Position numbers and translations under genes: made by a program
Notes under the pieces: model-generated
The model's input: the letters and a program-made list of their open reading frames with translations, nothing else
The model's database searches: none
Told to the model about the DNA's origin: nothing
Shown: one piece after another, positions 48,891 through 60,299 of the stretch
Layout: every line of letters begins with the position of its first letter
Position numbering within the stretch: the first letter of the stretch is position 1
Assembly (NCBI GenBank): GCA_051453625.1
Contig: JBOZIK010000001.1
Location: 155,594,887 to 155,658,886, forward strand
Direction of reading: 5' to 3'
Source of the DNA: Welwitschia mirabilis
Taxonomy: Eukaryota > Gnetophyta > Gnetopsida > Welwitschiales
DNA length: 64,000 nt

Positions 48891-49260
48891 TTAGGAAAAG
48901 GGTAGGAGATGGTAGATTTAGTAGGAAGAGGAAAGAATAAATAAGAGTAAGGTAAGAAAAAGGATAAAGAAAGAGGATAGAAAAAAATGGAAAAAAGAAA
49001 AAATGGGGGTAAGAAAAGAGTAAGAGGAAAAGAAATGAAGACATGAAGGATAAAATGGGGGGAAATGAGAGAGAAGGAGAAAGAGGAAGGAGAAGAAAAG
49101 AAAAGTAAAAAAATAAGAATAATAATACTAAGAAAGAGGTAAGGAAAAAATAAAAAGAGGAAGAAAGATGAAGAGTAGAAGAAAAGAAAAGTAAGAAGGA
49201 GGAAGAAGGAGAAGGAAGACAAGAAAGAAGAAGAAAGAAAAGGGAGTAGAGGAAGAGAAT
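48890..49260 (+). repeat. GA-rich strand-asymmetric tract
   Basis: The plus strand is almost wholly A and G for about 370 bases (AAGAGGAAGGAGAAG-type words), and the wider stretch 48640-49730 is also purine-rich. The minus strand would give a polypyrimidine RNA. The Ser/Phe/Leu-rich open frames on the minus strand here come from the TCT/TTC composition. Confidence 0.85.
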
Positions 49261-49509
49261 ATATGAGAAGGCACCTTAAGGCTAGAGCTATAAATCAACC
49301 TATTACTTGATCTGTAAAGTTCTTTGCTAATAACTTGACTTATCTAATGTTTTTATCTAACTCTTGTTTCTTGGATAACCTGATAGAACCACTATGAAGG
49401 AGAATAAACTCATTTCCATGCTAGTACCTAAAAATTTAATCCTTCTAGAGAAGTGGGGTTCCTAAGAATACTAACAAAAATAGAATACACTAAGAGGGGT
49501 ATTTTCCAC

Positions 49510-49620
49510 ATACTAGGTATGAATTTCATATGTCCTCCACATTCTAAGCATGAAATTATCTAGCTTTTATATTCTAGACATGGAATTTAAGGGATTTCAT
49601 GCCTTAAGGCATGGAATTTA
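49510..49620 (+). repeat. palindromic repeats, right cluster
   Basis: Four units with ATTCTAGACATGGAATTT-type sequence lie near 49513, 49540, 49570 and 49597. The last contains a perfect 16-base palindrome CATGCCTTAAGGCATG at 49598-49613. Confidence 0.75.
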
Positions 49621-49772
49621 GGGTGCAAGAGAAAAGGGTAGGGAGGAGAGAAGAAAGAAAATTGGCAAATAAACAAGGTTAATGGGAAAAATGGAGGGGG
49701 GAGACAAGAAGAAAAAGATAAAGAATAGAGAGCAATGATGTCAGGGATTAGGGGTCGTATTAGGGCATATCA

Positions 49773-49786
49773 CTTGTCCATCTCTA
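49773..49786 (-). other. polypurine tract of the Tat-like element
   Basis: On the minus strand GTAGAGATGGACAAG directly precedes TGATATGCCC, the inferred 3' LTR start. A purine-rich tract next to a TG start, just after the integrase end, is the expected layout. Confidence 0.6.
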
Positions 49787-49939
49787 CATATCAACAATGG
49801 ATGAGAGAAGGAAGACATTGATGAGGGATTGAAAGCTAACTTAAAAAAACTAATCTATAAGGTTTTAAGTGCTTAAAATGAAAAAACTACTACTATGTAC
49901 ATATTTACATACTCTTCACTCCACTTGTTATGTATGAGA

Positions 49940-51077
49940 AATACCCAAGAAGGCCTTAAAGTAGTGACAAAGATGGAAGCCATTGTAGGTGTCTAGTAGT
50001 TCTCTTCCTCGTAAGTCTACTATCATGTAGTTCTGGTCTCCCATGAAGTAGACTATCTGATAAGATCGCAACTAGAGAGGGTCAAGCTTCTAGTGTGCTT
50101 CCATCTTTTCTACTAATCTATCTCTTGCTAGCATTAGGTCTCTAATGTGAAATCTGTTAAGAGTAGCCCTCTTGTCAAACCACCTCTTCATAGTATTTTG
50201 GTGTTTAAGCATGGCATTAAGAGATTCATTTCAAGCATTTTGCAATTATAAGAGGGTTTGATTTCTATTTTATAGAGCTTTTAAAAGGGTNNNNNNNNNN
50301 TAAATTCATAAGTTTGTAGTTAGAGTTAGATGCGAAGGTAAGGTGTTTGACCATATACTAAGTAGTAGGAACCGGAATTGATGTTGTCCTTATATCTTAG
50401 TTTATCATCCCAAAGAGAATATTTGATGAGGGTATGCTAACTCCTTGTTTTGTTCTACATGGTAAATTTCATGCCTTGATAAAAATCTAAGGTCTCTTCT
50501 TCTTCTCTTAGAAAGGAGAAGCATGTTACAATTACTCTATTCTTAATTTCCATGAGTACATTTCTCTTAGAAGACTCCACCAGTCCATTCCCTCAGGGGT
50601 AATACTTTATGTAGGTACTCAAGGAAATTTGATGATTATAGCATTACTTTACCAATTAGACAGAAGTGAAGGCCTTCTCATTATCATAAATCAATGCATA
50701 AGGATGCCTAAACTGAGTAATGATGTTCTTCTCTAGAAAATCAATAATTGTGTCTGTGTTCAAATCCAAGTAGGTTATGCCTTAATCCAGTGTGTAGGAT
50801 AATCCATAGTAGTGAGGATAAAAGAGTAACTAGTAGAAAATGATGGATAGATCTTACTAATAAAGTATAATGCCCACTTAGCAAAGGGTTATGTCTCAAA
50901 TATAGGAAGTAGGGATAGAGCTGAGATGCAATCCCTTGATGTAAATTTCTAGTAGATACCATAAGTTGAAACATGTTCAAATGCATATTTTACCATGGTA
51001 GGCTAGTATCCTAACAAAAGTGTGGCCTTCATCAATTTATCATGAAACTCTTACAATAGTTCCTCGACTTCATTAGG
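49940..51077 (-). pseudogene. integrase of the Tat-like element, main part
   Basis: On the minus strand from 51077: EFHDKLMKATLLLGY, then the zinc-finger remnant with FEHVSTYGIYXKFTSRDC, then the catalytic core with FAKWALYFISKIYPSFS, SFILTTMDYPTHWIKA and later REWTGGVF. An end region near 50345 (LLLSIWSNTLPS in one frame, YLVYG in another) aligns to the plant gypsy SLVYGxEAVLP stretch. The C-terminal part (about 50000-50200) carries RWFDKRATLNRFHIRDLMLA and MEAH, matching the V-G-D-L-V-L-R region. Integrase would insert the cDNA. It is broken by stops and by the Athila-like insertion at its start. A 10-N gap is at 50291-50300. Confidence 0.8.
50291..50300. other. assembly gap of 10 N
   Basis: The gap lies inside the integrase remnant. 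Confidence 0.99.
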
Positions 51078-52394
51078 TGACTATTAACATGTAAAAATTG
51101 ATATCTATATCAAGTGTTTTAACATGATTTATTATAAATAAAGATATTAATTTAATTGTTTAAATCATAAAATATGTCTTTTATTATTTTTAAATAAAAC
51201 TTAATTTTATACATTTTCTATAATAATTGTAGATCTTTAGCAACATTTTGGAATTCATAACAGAAGATGGACATAATTTTGCACGAAAAAATGGTGGTAA
51301 TAGAAAAATGAAGTGGTGATACATAGCAGTAGCATTGAAAGACATGTGGTTGAGGCATGTAGAGATGGTATTAGAAACATGTAGCAATAGCACTAGTTGG
51401 TAAAGGAATCTAGATCCAAAGGCCACTTATTAAACTCATCATGATTAAGGTTTTACTTAATGCTATATGAAAATCTTTGCCAAATGCTATAAGAGAACCT
51501 CCACCAAATGCTAAATGATAAGGTTTTTACCCCATGCTATAGGATAAAATATTATCTACCTAATGCTCTAAGACAACCTCCACCAAATTCTACATGACAA
51601 AATCTTACCTACCAAATGCTAAAAGACAAATATTCTACCTAATGTTACAAGCCAAAGGCTCTCAACCACCTTAATCCTATCCTCATCTATAAAATGGCCT
51701 TGAGCCCTCATAGAATCTTTGGAGTGTCAAGTTAACATGGCCTTATAAGTATCCTCTTTGAGAAATAATCTTATTTCAAGGATATCTTGAGGAATTCTTA
51801 TCAGTTTTCTTCGTCTTCATTTAATGTAATGTATCTATTTTGATTTAATACAAAGTGAATGTTAATTTTATTTTGAGTTATGGATTAGATTTTTACTTTT
51901 AATGCTTAGTAAACCTATGTTATCAAGTTACCTTTTTCCTAAGTAAGTTCCTTAAGTTAGTTGGTTTAAGTCTCTTTTACTTGATGGATTTTGAATACTT
52001 TTAGTTCTTGATTTCCATGCTTGTTTAAGGGTTGTGAAGGATCAAGTGCTTTTAAAATTCACAAATTCTCATATGGTGAATGAGATTATGTCACCATGAC
52101 CTAAGCTATCATTACTTAATAATTTAAAGTTTGTTTTAAGAAAGTATAGGATATCATTAGAGTGAAGAATCACTGATGGATAAGTTGTGTTAAAACTTAG
52201 AGCTTGCTTGCTCTTCTACCTTTCTAAATAAAGTTCTACATGTCTCTCAACTTTTTATTTTCCTTTCTTTAATTATACTTATAAGATAAGAAAGACTTCT
52301 TTAATTTCTATAATCCACCTCCATTATCCTCATGGAGAGAATCATACTACATACTTTCCTAGTTTAAATTCAATTCATTATACTTAACCAAACA
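51078..52394 (+). repeat. left (5') LTR of the Athila-like element
   Basis: It matches 56927-58325 throughout. It begins TGACTATTAACATGTAAAAATTGAT and ends TTAACCAAACA. U3 holds a tandem array of AAATGCTATAAGACAA-type units (51455-51650). The start TG and terminal CA are present. Open minus-strand frames here are only LTR sequence. Confidence 0.85.
51455..51650 (+). repeat. U3 tandem array of AAATGCTATAxGACAA units
   Basis: About seven imperfect units of 28-36 bases, with AATGCTA at the start of each, are found here and again at 57300-57560 in the other LTR. The third LTR at 39119 has only traces of it. Confidence 0.75.
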
Positions 52395-52399
52395 GATTT

Positions 52400-52417
52400 T
52401 GATCCCATTACCAAGGA
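52400..52417 (+). other. tRNA-Asp-type primer binding site, decayed
   Basis: TGATCCCATTACCAAGGA aligns without gaps to TGGCGCCGTTGCCGGGGA, the primer site of Athila elements (3' end of tRNA-Asp). Eleven of 18 bases match and six of seven differences are transitions. It starts five bases after the LTR end, preceded by TTTT as usual. Confidence 0.75.
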
Positions 52418-53878
52418 TAATGCATGATAGCTTTTCAAAAGGAGCATAACTTTTACTTTCTTACAATCTTTTAGTTAGTTAGTTATTTAAGCTTTTCAAT
52501 GATTGGCACTAGTCCCTTCCAATGGTAACCGAACTAATCTACTTTATTTCATTTTTTTTTCTTTCCAATGGTTGGTACTGGTGCATTTCAAGTAATATCT
52601 AAACTATTCTAGTTTGGAGCTTTTTTTAGTTTTTCTACTCTAATCATATCTATATTTCATATTAAAAATTTATGTTGTAGATCTAATAAAGATTTTATAG
52701 GTTCCAATCAAGGGTGAAAGACTAAAATTTAACTTACTTTTTTATGTGTTTTCTTTTACTCCTTATAATTTTAATTAAGTTTGGTAATTTTGCTATTATA
52801 AAACACTAAAAAATTAAAAAACATTTGGTATTTTCTTTTCATAGGTTTTAATTTAATTTTTTGGTCCCTTCTATTTTATGTAAATTTTTCTATTACCCTA
52901 CTCCTCAAGTTATTTTGTGCAAATGTTATGAGGTTGTAACATTTTCTTGAACATTATTAAAATATTACATAACTTAGATCTAAGATAAGTCAAGTAGATT
53001 AATTATAAAACCATTCAATAATATAAACCATAATACCTAAAAATAACAAAGAATACCATATGAAAATAAATCCCATGATGACACCCATGAAATAGCTGAG
53101 TGTCTATCCATTCCCTTATTTTAGAACACAGTAAACAAATAAGTTGATGTAGTAGGACAGTAGTGTAAAACCAAAAAAATGACCTATATTATAATACCTA
53201 CAACCTTAGGTGGAGGAATCACCCCAACTTTTCTTGGACATAAGATAATTCATATAGGAAGAATTAAAATAATTAACTAGGAAATTCATTTTACTCATTA
53301 TCCTCTTATTCCTTTCCATCAAACTATCAAAGACCATTTGCATCCATTCCTTAGGAAGAATCATTTAAAATTTTGATGGAAACCTAATTCCAACTCAATT
53401 GTGATCATGAATAAAATCTTAATATGTTTCCTCCTTTAACAAACTTGAATAAACCACTCCAATTCTTACTCAAGTTCTTCAACAACTTCAACAAATCCAA
53501 ACTCATGTTCTCCCTTCTTTAAACTAAATAAAAATAGAAAAACTCCCCATGAGTTCATAGCCAAATCTAAAAGGATTTATATTCATAAAATAAGAGAGAA
53601 GTCAAATAGAACAAACTAAAGATATTCACCTTTAAAACAATAAAAACATACACCAAAAAATAAATTCAAGTCAATCTAAAGATGAAGGGAAGAGAAAATT
53701 AAAATACATAAAAATACCCATAACTTCTTATAGAGAATCTTTACCCTTCTCCCCAAGCCTTGAGTAAGAAAATAGTAAAGGAATTAGAAAAACCTTTACC
53801 TATTTATTGAGATCCTATACCATTTCCACAATAATTTATAAAGGAGAATATAAAAAAGCAATATCTCAAGGTCTTGAA
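52418..53878 (+). other. Athila-like 5' leader and gag zone, not readable
   Basis: No gag motif is recognisable before the N gap. The sequence is AT-rich with short repeated words such as TTTCCAATGGTTGG and TTTCAATGATTGGCAC near 52500 and 52565. Confidence 0.4.
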
Positions 53879-54505
53879 NNNNNNNNNNNNNNNNNNNNNN
53901 NNNNNNNNNNNNNNNNNNNNNNNNNNNNNNNNNNNNNNNNNNNNNNNNNNNNNNNNNNNNNNNNNNNNNNNNNNNNNNNNNNNNNNNNNNNNNNNNNNNN
54001 NNNNNNNNNNNNNNNNNNNNNNNNNNNNNNNNNNNNNNNNNNNNNNNNNNNNNNNNNNNNNNNNNNNNNNNNNNNNNNNNNNNNNNNNNNNNNNNNNNNN
54101 NNNNNNNNNNNNNNNNNNNNNNNNNNNNNNNNNNNNNNNNNNNNNNNNNNNNNNNNNNNNNNNNNNNNNNNNNNNNNNNNNNNNNNNNNNNNNNNNNNNN
54201 NNNNNNNNNNNNNNNNNNNNNNNNNNNNNNNNNNNNNNNNNNNNNNNNNNNNNNNNNNNNNNNNNNNNNNNNNNNNNNNNNNNNNNNNNNNNNNNNNNNN
54301 NNNNNNNNNNNNNNNNNNNNNNNNNNNNNNNNNNNNNNNNNNNNNNNNNNNNNNNNNNNNNNNNNNNNNNNNNNNNNNNNNNNNNNNNNNNNNNNNNNNN
54401 NNNNNNNNNNNNNNNNNNNNNNNNNNNNNNNNNNNNNNNNNNNNNNNNNNNNNNNNNNNNNNNNNNNNNNNNNNNNNNNNNNNNNNNNNNNNNNNNNNNN
54501 NNNNN
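53879..54505. other. assembly gap of 627 N
   Basis: The gap lies within the interior of the Athila-like element. Long open frames through it are artefacts. Confidence 0.99.
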
Positions 54506-54669
54506 CATACTAAAGAGATGCATGAACATAAAAAGTAAAGTAATTTTAGCCCAATAGATCAATGTAATCATTCAAAACCAATTTTTATCTAATTAAAGAT
54601 CCAGGTTACCCAATGATAGCTGTTATAATTGAAAATCAAAATATTAAGTAAGCCTTATTAAACTTTAAA

Positions 54670-55260
54670 ATGCCTATTAATATTCTACTTAATTATGTGT
54701 ATAAGAAACTTGGCTTTAATGATCTTAAAGATACTAAAATCCAATTGCAATTGGCCAACAACTCTATGAATTTACCATTTAAAATACATAAATATCTGAT
54801 AGTTCAAGTAGGTAACTGCTATTTCTCAATAGACTTCATTGTTTTAAAAATAGAAGTAATAAAACACAATTCATTATTGACTATTTTATGATGATCTTTT
54901 CTTGTGACATTTAATGCTCTTATTAATTATAAGAATAATCAAATGAAAATATCATTCAGCTACATAATTATAGACTTGAATATCTTCAACATGATGAAAT
55001 TACTAGATAATCTTGAATAAATTAATTTTTTAACAATATTTGTAACTCTAAATATTCTCCTCATCTGCTAAATGTTTCCTCCTTTGATTTTGAATTGAAC
55101 ATCAATCATGCAAGCAAATTCTCTAATGCTTTAGAATTACCTCATAAGATTATATAACATATTTCTTTAAACTCTATTAAATCTCCTTTTAATAAAGATG
55201 TTTTAGATTATCTTTTAGAAAATCATAAAGAAGCCATAGAATGAACCCTATCAAACTTTA
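54670..55260 (+). pseudogene. Athila-like protease remnant and start of RT region
   Basis: The open piece 54670-54891 (73 codons) carries MPINILLNYVYKKLG, IQLQLANNSMN and FSIDFIVLKIEV. These align to the plant gypsy protease segment with L-Y-K-K-L-G, L-A-D-x-S and F-P-V-D-F-V-V-L. It continues to about 55010 in a broken frame with FLVTFNALINYKNNQMKISF. The catalytic Asp region would lie upstream. Near 55200-55260, DYLLENHKEAIE matches the stretch just before RT in Athila pol. Stops occur throughout. Confidence 0.75.
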
Positions 55261-56911
55261 AATGTTTAGACTCTACTGTTTGCATCTCTCCTGCTTTATT
55301 TGAATTTTTGAACTTCTATGTAGAGTCTTCCCTTAAAAATATTCTTCATCCTATGTTATTACTTGACTCTTATTTTTTTAGTGTTGAACCTAATAGTTAT
55401 AATGCCTTTAAGTCTTCTAAAATTATTGAAATAATTCATTCCATAAGAATTTAAGTATTACTTGAAGATATATTTCTCATGAAAATAACAAATCATGATT
55501 GCTTGTTCAATCATCCCCTTAAGCCTCTTCAGTAACCCCTTTCATTTTTCCAAGAACTTTATTAAACTGATAAACCATCCACCTTGGTCATTTACTTATG
55601 GATTCATAAGACTTATAAGCCTAGGTTAATGGCCTTTAATAAAAATTGAACATAAGCAATCTTGCTATTATCTTAAATAATGGATAAGTTTAAGTACACT
55701 TATGGGTTTTTAAGAGAAAATTATCCTTATTTTGAGTTTGATTATTAAAAATCACATTTACTTAAGGTCTTCAATTTTGGTAAAACATGACTTAAAAAGA
55801 TGAAATCTACCTTCATATTATGTTTATTATATTTCAGTATTTTGATGGAGACAAGATTTTTCTTAATTAATCTAATGAGCCATGACCCCTCTTATATGCA
55901 TTAAAATAAATATGAGAAGAAGACTAAAAGGAGAAAAAATATCTCTTCTCCTAATGTAAATCTCATTAATCACTTAATTAGGTTTATTTAACTATATCAT
56001 GGCTATGGATTCTCACTGGTAATGTAGCTCTAATGACATACTTATTACATAATCAACTGCATTGGGGCTATAAACACTTACTGGTAATGCATCACTAATT
56101 TCTTCGTAAAACAACATGCTTAACTCTATTGAAAAAATGTTGTAACACTAGATGATTAATGTTATCTAGAGGCTTAATACAAAGGACATATATGCTTGTC
56201 TAAAAAAAAAAGGAAAGAAAAATGTATAAATTGAAGGTCTTCTGAGTTCTATTGTCTTTAACTTTTATACTTGAGGTTTATACGATTTTTTGAATTTGTA
56301 TAAGTTATTTAGTTAAAGTTATGTGTATTTGATATAGAGATTCATTAAAAATCAAAAAAATATAATAACGGCCACTGAATTAGATAAGTTATCTCATATA
56401 TTCAATAGTCACATAGTCGAATCCTTTGTTATATTTTTATTTTCCATCTCCATCACACATTTCAGTTTATCTCCATTTCATAAGAACTAATATCATAAGG
56501 CATAAAATATTTATATAGATTGATTTTTTACTTAGTCCTTTTTCTGAAAGAAATAAAATATGGTCATTTTACATTAGTTAGTTCTTTCTTTTTGTAGCTT
56601 AGTAACATCGCTATGCATGTTTTTTTTTAATAAAAGGACTTATCGAGATTTTCTAAGGATATGTTCTTAAAATCATTAATACTTTCTATAATAAAAATTT
56701 AAGGATAAAATTTACTTTTTGTTAGGGGGCATGACATCTAGTTTTTACATTACTTTTCATAGAATTTCTAAAATTCTGTGCCTTAATTTCAGAAATTAAT
56801 TATAAAAGTTTTCAAAAACATATATCATTTATCACATTTAAGTGTTTTTCCTTAGATAATTTTTTTATGTTGATCATGTTGTTATCAAGTTTATGCTAAG
56901 ATTCTAGTAAA
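55261..56911 (+). other. Athila-like interior after protease, no pol domain recognised
   Basis: RT, RNase H and integrase would need about 3 kb but only 1.65 kb is present, with no catalytic motif. Open fragments exist near 55290-55450 and 55590-55640 without a recognised domain. Deleted pol or replaced sequence is inferred. Confidence 0.5.
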
Positions 56912-56926
56912 AGTATGGTTCGGAAG
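56912..56926 (+). other. polypurine-tract-like sequence of the Athila-like element
   Basis: AGTATGGTTCGGAAG directly precedes the right LTR start TGTCTTAAT. The sequence, with AAAAGTATGG upstream, resembles a decayed AAAGTATGGGGGGAAG tract. Confidence 0.55.
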
Positions 56927-58325
56927 TGTCTTAATATGCAAAGATTGACATTTATGTTAAGTGTTTTAAAACAATTTATTATAAATGAAGAAATTAATTT
57001 AATTATTTTAATTATAAAATATGTCTTCTATTATTTTTAAATAAAATTTAATTTTTTACTTTTCTTTATAATAATTATAGATTTTTAGCCATATTTTAGA
57101 ATTCATGGTGGAAGATGGATACAATTTTGCACAAAACAACAGTAGTAGTGAAGACATAAGGTGATGAAACATAGTATTAGCAATTGGAAACATGTGACTG
57201 AGGCATATGGAGGTGGCATTAGAGACATATAGAGATAGCACCAGTTAGTAGAGGAATTTAGCTTTAAAGGTCATGTGTTGAACTCACCATGATAAAGGTT
57301 TCACCTAACGCTTTATCAGAATCTCCACTAAACACTACAAGAAAACCTTCATCAAATGCTAAATGATGAAGATTCTACTTAATGCTATAGAACAAAATAT
57401 TATCTACCTAACACTAAAAAACGACCTCCACTAAATGCTATAGAATAGAATCTTAACTATCTAATGCTACAAAACAATCTTCACCAAATGCTATAGGATA
57501 TAATCTTAACTACTAAATGCTAAAAGATGAATATTCTATCTAACACTACAAGCTAAAGGCTCTTACTTACTTCAACCCTACTTTCACCTATAAAAGGGCC
57601 TTGAGCCCTCATTTGTAAACATTATTTGTTTTAACAAAGTAGTAGAACCTTTGAAGCATCAAGTTGACATGGCCTTCTAAGCACTCCCTTTGGGAAGTGA
57701 GCTTGCTTCAAAGATAGCTTAAGGAGTTCTTACCAGCTTTCTTACTCTTTCTTTAATGTAATGTATCTCTTTTTATTTGATACAGATTAGATGTTTATTT
57801 TGATTTTTAGTTATGGAAATCTTTGTACTTTTAATGCTTAATGAACCTACATTATTAAGTTACTTTATTGCTGAGTGAGTTCCTTAAGTTAGTCGTTGAA
57901 GTGTCTTTTACTTGATGGATTTTAAGTACTTTTAGTATTTGCTTTTCATGCTTATTTATGGGATATAAAGGACCAAGTAACTTTTGGATTCACCAATTTT
58001 CATATGATGATTGAAATTATGTCACTATGACCTAATTCATCATTACTTAATAATTTAAAATATGTTTTAGGAAAGTGCATGATATCATTAGAGTGAAAAT
58101 ATCTAGTGGATAAGTTAAGTTAAACCCTAGAGCTTTATGGCTTTCCTACCTCTTCAAACAAAGTTTAACACTTCTTTCAACTCTCTATTTTTTCTTTCTT
58201 TAATTGTACTTGTAAAATAAGCAAAATTTATGTAATTTTTGAAATCCATCTTGATTATTCTTATGAAGACAATAATACTAGGAATTCACCTAGTTTAAAT
58301 CTAATTCATTATATTTAAATAAACA
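56927..58325 (+). repeat. right (3') LTR of the Athila-like element
   Basis: It is collinear with 51078-52394 but about 80 bases longer owing to indels. It carries the same U3 tandem array at 57300-57560 and ends AAATAAACA. Right after it the minus-strand pol frame of the host element appears. Confidence 0.85.
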
Positions 58326-58940
58326 GTAACACATCAAAGGTAAAAATCATTGTAATTCCTATGGGAAAAAGACTCCCTTCTTTATCATAAATCTAGTTAG
58401 ATTTGCTCTAAACATCTTTCTAAATGATATGAAGTCATTCTTTGAAAGGTATTTATCAGTGAAATAAAGATAGATGGACTCATAACAAGGATTAGCCAAA
58501 ACTTTAGTAGAGATAATGGAAAAAGAAAGAGCCTTATCCAACTAAGCTTCTCCTTCTGTGTGAATTGTCATAAGGTCTCTTACTACATCCATCCTTGTAA
58601 TTAGCTTAGTAGGTAAGAGATGGATGTTATAACCTTGTAATCCCTTTTTTCTAATGGAGCTTTCACTATATGTTCAATGTTTATCTCTCATACCTTGGCT
58701 CTTAGGATGTAGAGTCTAAACTTATTTAATGCCTTAATAAAAGTGAAGACCTATTTCTCTAAGTAATGATAGGATAGCTTGGTCTTATAAAAGGGTTCAC
58801 TCATGAATAAAACTAGGCATTCTCCATGTCCACCTTCCAGATCTTCTACCTTTTAGAAGAGGACTGCTACAGTAGTGGTTTCTAAAGCACAAGCATAGAT
58901 GAATAAATTTTTTAAGAAGTCAGGACTCATCAATCTTGGG
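58326..58940 (-). pseudogene. RNase H and pre-integrase linker of the Tat-like element
   Basis: Reading leftwards from 58940, a Ty3-type RNase H remnant lies between the RT end and 58560. It keeps the order of the domain, including FMSEPF-like and LSYHYLEK-like pieces in shifted frames. The open minus-strand piece 58359-58541 (60 codons) carries NPCYESIYLYFTDKYLSKN and MFRANLTRFMIKKGVFFP. This is the linker that precedes the integrase zinc finger in plant gypsy pol (P-W-Y-x-x-I-x-x-Y-L, then Y-x-x-x-D-x-x-L-Y). The frame stops at the Athila-like LTR. Confidence 0.7.
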
Positions 58941-58949
58941 AATGATGCT

Positions 58950-59810
58950 ACTACATTCTTAATTAATTCAAACACTTTTTTACCTTCTTAGAACCATAAA
59001 AATAGGGTGTTATTCTTTAATAGTGATATGATGAAAGCTATAATTCCAAAAATCCTAGGATAAAATGCCATATGAAGTTAATCTTTCCTAAGAAATATTA
59101 AAGGTCTTTGAGAAACCCTAGAAGAAGGATCTTTTATATCGCATGTATGTATTCTAGATTTACTCTCATGTTATGATCTAACATGAGATATCCTAACAAC
59201 TTACCTAGGGAAATAGTGGTAACGCTCTTCTTTACACTAAAAAAAATTCCAAACTATCTGAATTATAGGAACATTTTTCTAAGATCTACACTTGATTAGC
59301 TTGCTTATCTGAGTAGACTGTAATGTCATATAGATAGAAAATTATACATCTTCTACTCAGCCCTTCTAATGTATGCTTCATAGCTCTCTAGAATATGGCT
59401 TTGGTATTGATCATGCTAAAAGGGATTCTTTTATAAGTGTAAATGCCTCATTTTATAGGGAAAGTCATTTTGATTCAATCTAGGGTGGTTACCTCTATCT
59501 AATTATAACCAAAAAATCCATCTAAAAAGGAGAAAATTTTTGCACCTGCTACCTCTTATATACTTCTTCGGTGATTAAGATGAAGTACTTATGTTTGATA
59601 GAGCCTTTGTTCAGATTCTAGAATTCCATACACAAGTGAATATATCTACTCTTCTTTTTGACAATGACAATATTAGCTATCCACGTGGTATTCATGACAG
59701 TCTAAATGATACCTAATTTCAAGAGCTTATCAAATTCTTTCTTGATTAGTGGTTCTAGTATTAGACTCACCCTCTTCTACCTTTTGTCTGAATGGCTTAG
59801 TTCTCTCTTT
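58950..59810 (-). pseudogene. reverse transcriptase of the Tat-like element
   Basis: On the minus strand, KKEFDKLLKLGII-type sequence near 59760 leads to an ANIVIVKKKS stretch near 59680. Then come KIFSFLDGFFGYN (about 59530), IPFSMINTKAIF (about 59420) and the catalytic strand FYLYDITVYS (about 59330). In plant gypsy RT these are FSxLDGFSGYNQI, MPFGLxNAxATF and VYLDDITVFS. One catalytic Asp of the DD pair is changed to Tyr. RT copies the element RNA into cDNA. There are several stops and frame changes, so it is inactive. Confidence 0.85.
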
Positions 59811-60299
59811 GAGGAAAATGGTATAAGTCAATATCTATATATCAAAGCCCCTCAAGTCCTAAAATAACCAAGCAAAGATGGCTTTGGACTTTTAACAAAG
59901 TGATAAATAGCCTATCTTTTATGGGTGAAACATGTGCTTCCAATTTTGATGATCTTAGGTTTATATGAAGAACCTAGATTAATCTCTTCTACTTATTTAT
60001 CTATGCATCACTAATGAAAATGAAGCTCTAACTTTGAGTTAAAGAATGTCTCAATTTAAGTGAAACTTACAAGTATTTTATCACTATGGAGTTATAGCAT
60101 GATGTCCTTTGTGAAATGTCTATTCTTCTTTAAGTCTTCTTCCTCAATTAACGTTTGCTTTATAAACTCATTCTGATTATGCATGAATTTAAGAACTAGT
60201 CATTTCTTTTGAACAATTGAAAGTCTCTAACATCATCTAAAACTAATTTCTAAGAGAGGGTATGGATCTAGAGTGCCTTAATTGTTAGGTTATTCACCA
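59811..60299 (-). pseudogene. linker between the RNase H-like domain and RT
   Basis: A decayed minus-strand frame continues between the two domains. Near 59850 it reads LGLEGL and IDIDLYHFP, then SHLCLVILG, which resembles the pre-RT segment. No additional domain is recognised. Confidence 0.5.

Larger units (their letters stand above)
47383..49772 (-). repeat. 3' LTR of the Tat-like element
   Basis: From 47383 to about 48115 it is collinear with the right-hand LTR at 63284-64000. Shared stretches include TAGAGAAATGG, the ATTATAAACAACTAGGATAAATACATG stretch near 47994 and 63872, and GAAGAAGATGTTT. The other end is set at 49772 by a polypurine tract and TGATATG start on the minus strand, giving an LTR of about 2.4 kb. 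It holds a GA-skewed tract and palindromic repeats. An N gap lies at 47572-47595. Open frames at 48087-48445 and 48796-49222 are LTR sequence or low-complexity by-products. Confidence 0.75.
51078..58325 (+). mobile_element. Athila-like gypsy element, internally truncated
   Basis: It has left LTR 51078-52394, a tRNA-Asp-like primer site at 52400-52417, a protease remnant (54670-55010), a polypurine tract (56912-56926) and right LTR 56927-58325. RT, RNase H and integrase are not recognisable between protease and right LTR, so the element is truncated. An N gap (53879-54505) hides part of gag. It splits the integrase region of the minus-strand Tat-like element, whose frame stops at 58326 and resumes at 51077. 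Confidence 0.85.

Noticed and set aside
48796-49222. Two Ser/Phe/Leu-rich minus-strand frames resembling membrane proteins
   Set aside because: They are translations of a GA-rich low-complexity tract inside an LTR and have no domain structure.
53804-54571. Three overlapping frames of 227-255 codons
   Set aside because: They are almost entirely the 627-N gap.
51073-58330. 5-bp target duplication of the Athila-like element (TTAGG and GTAAC)
   Set aside because: Only two of five bases agree, so it does not support a duplication even allowing for decay.
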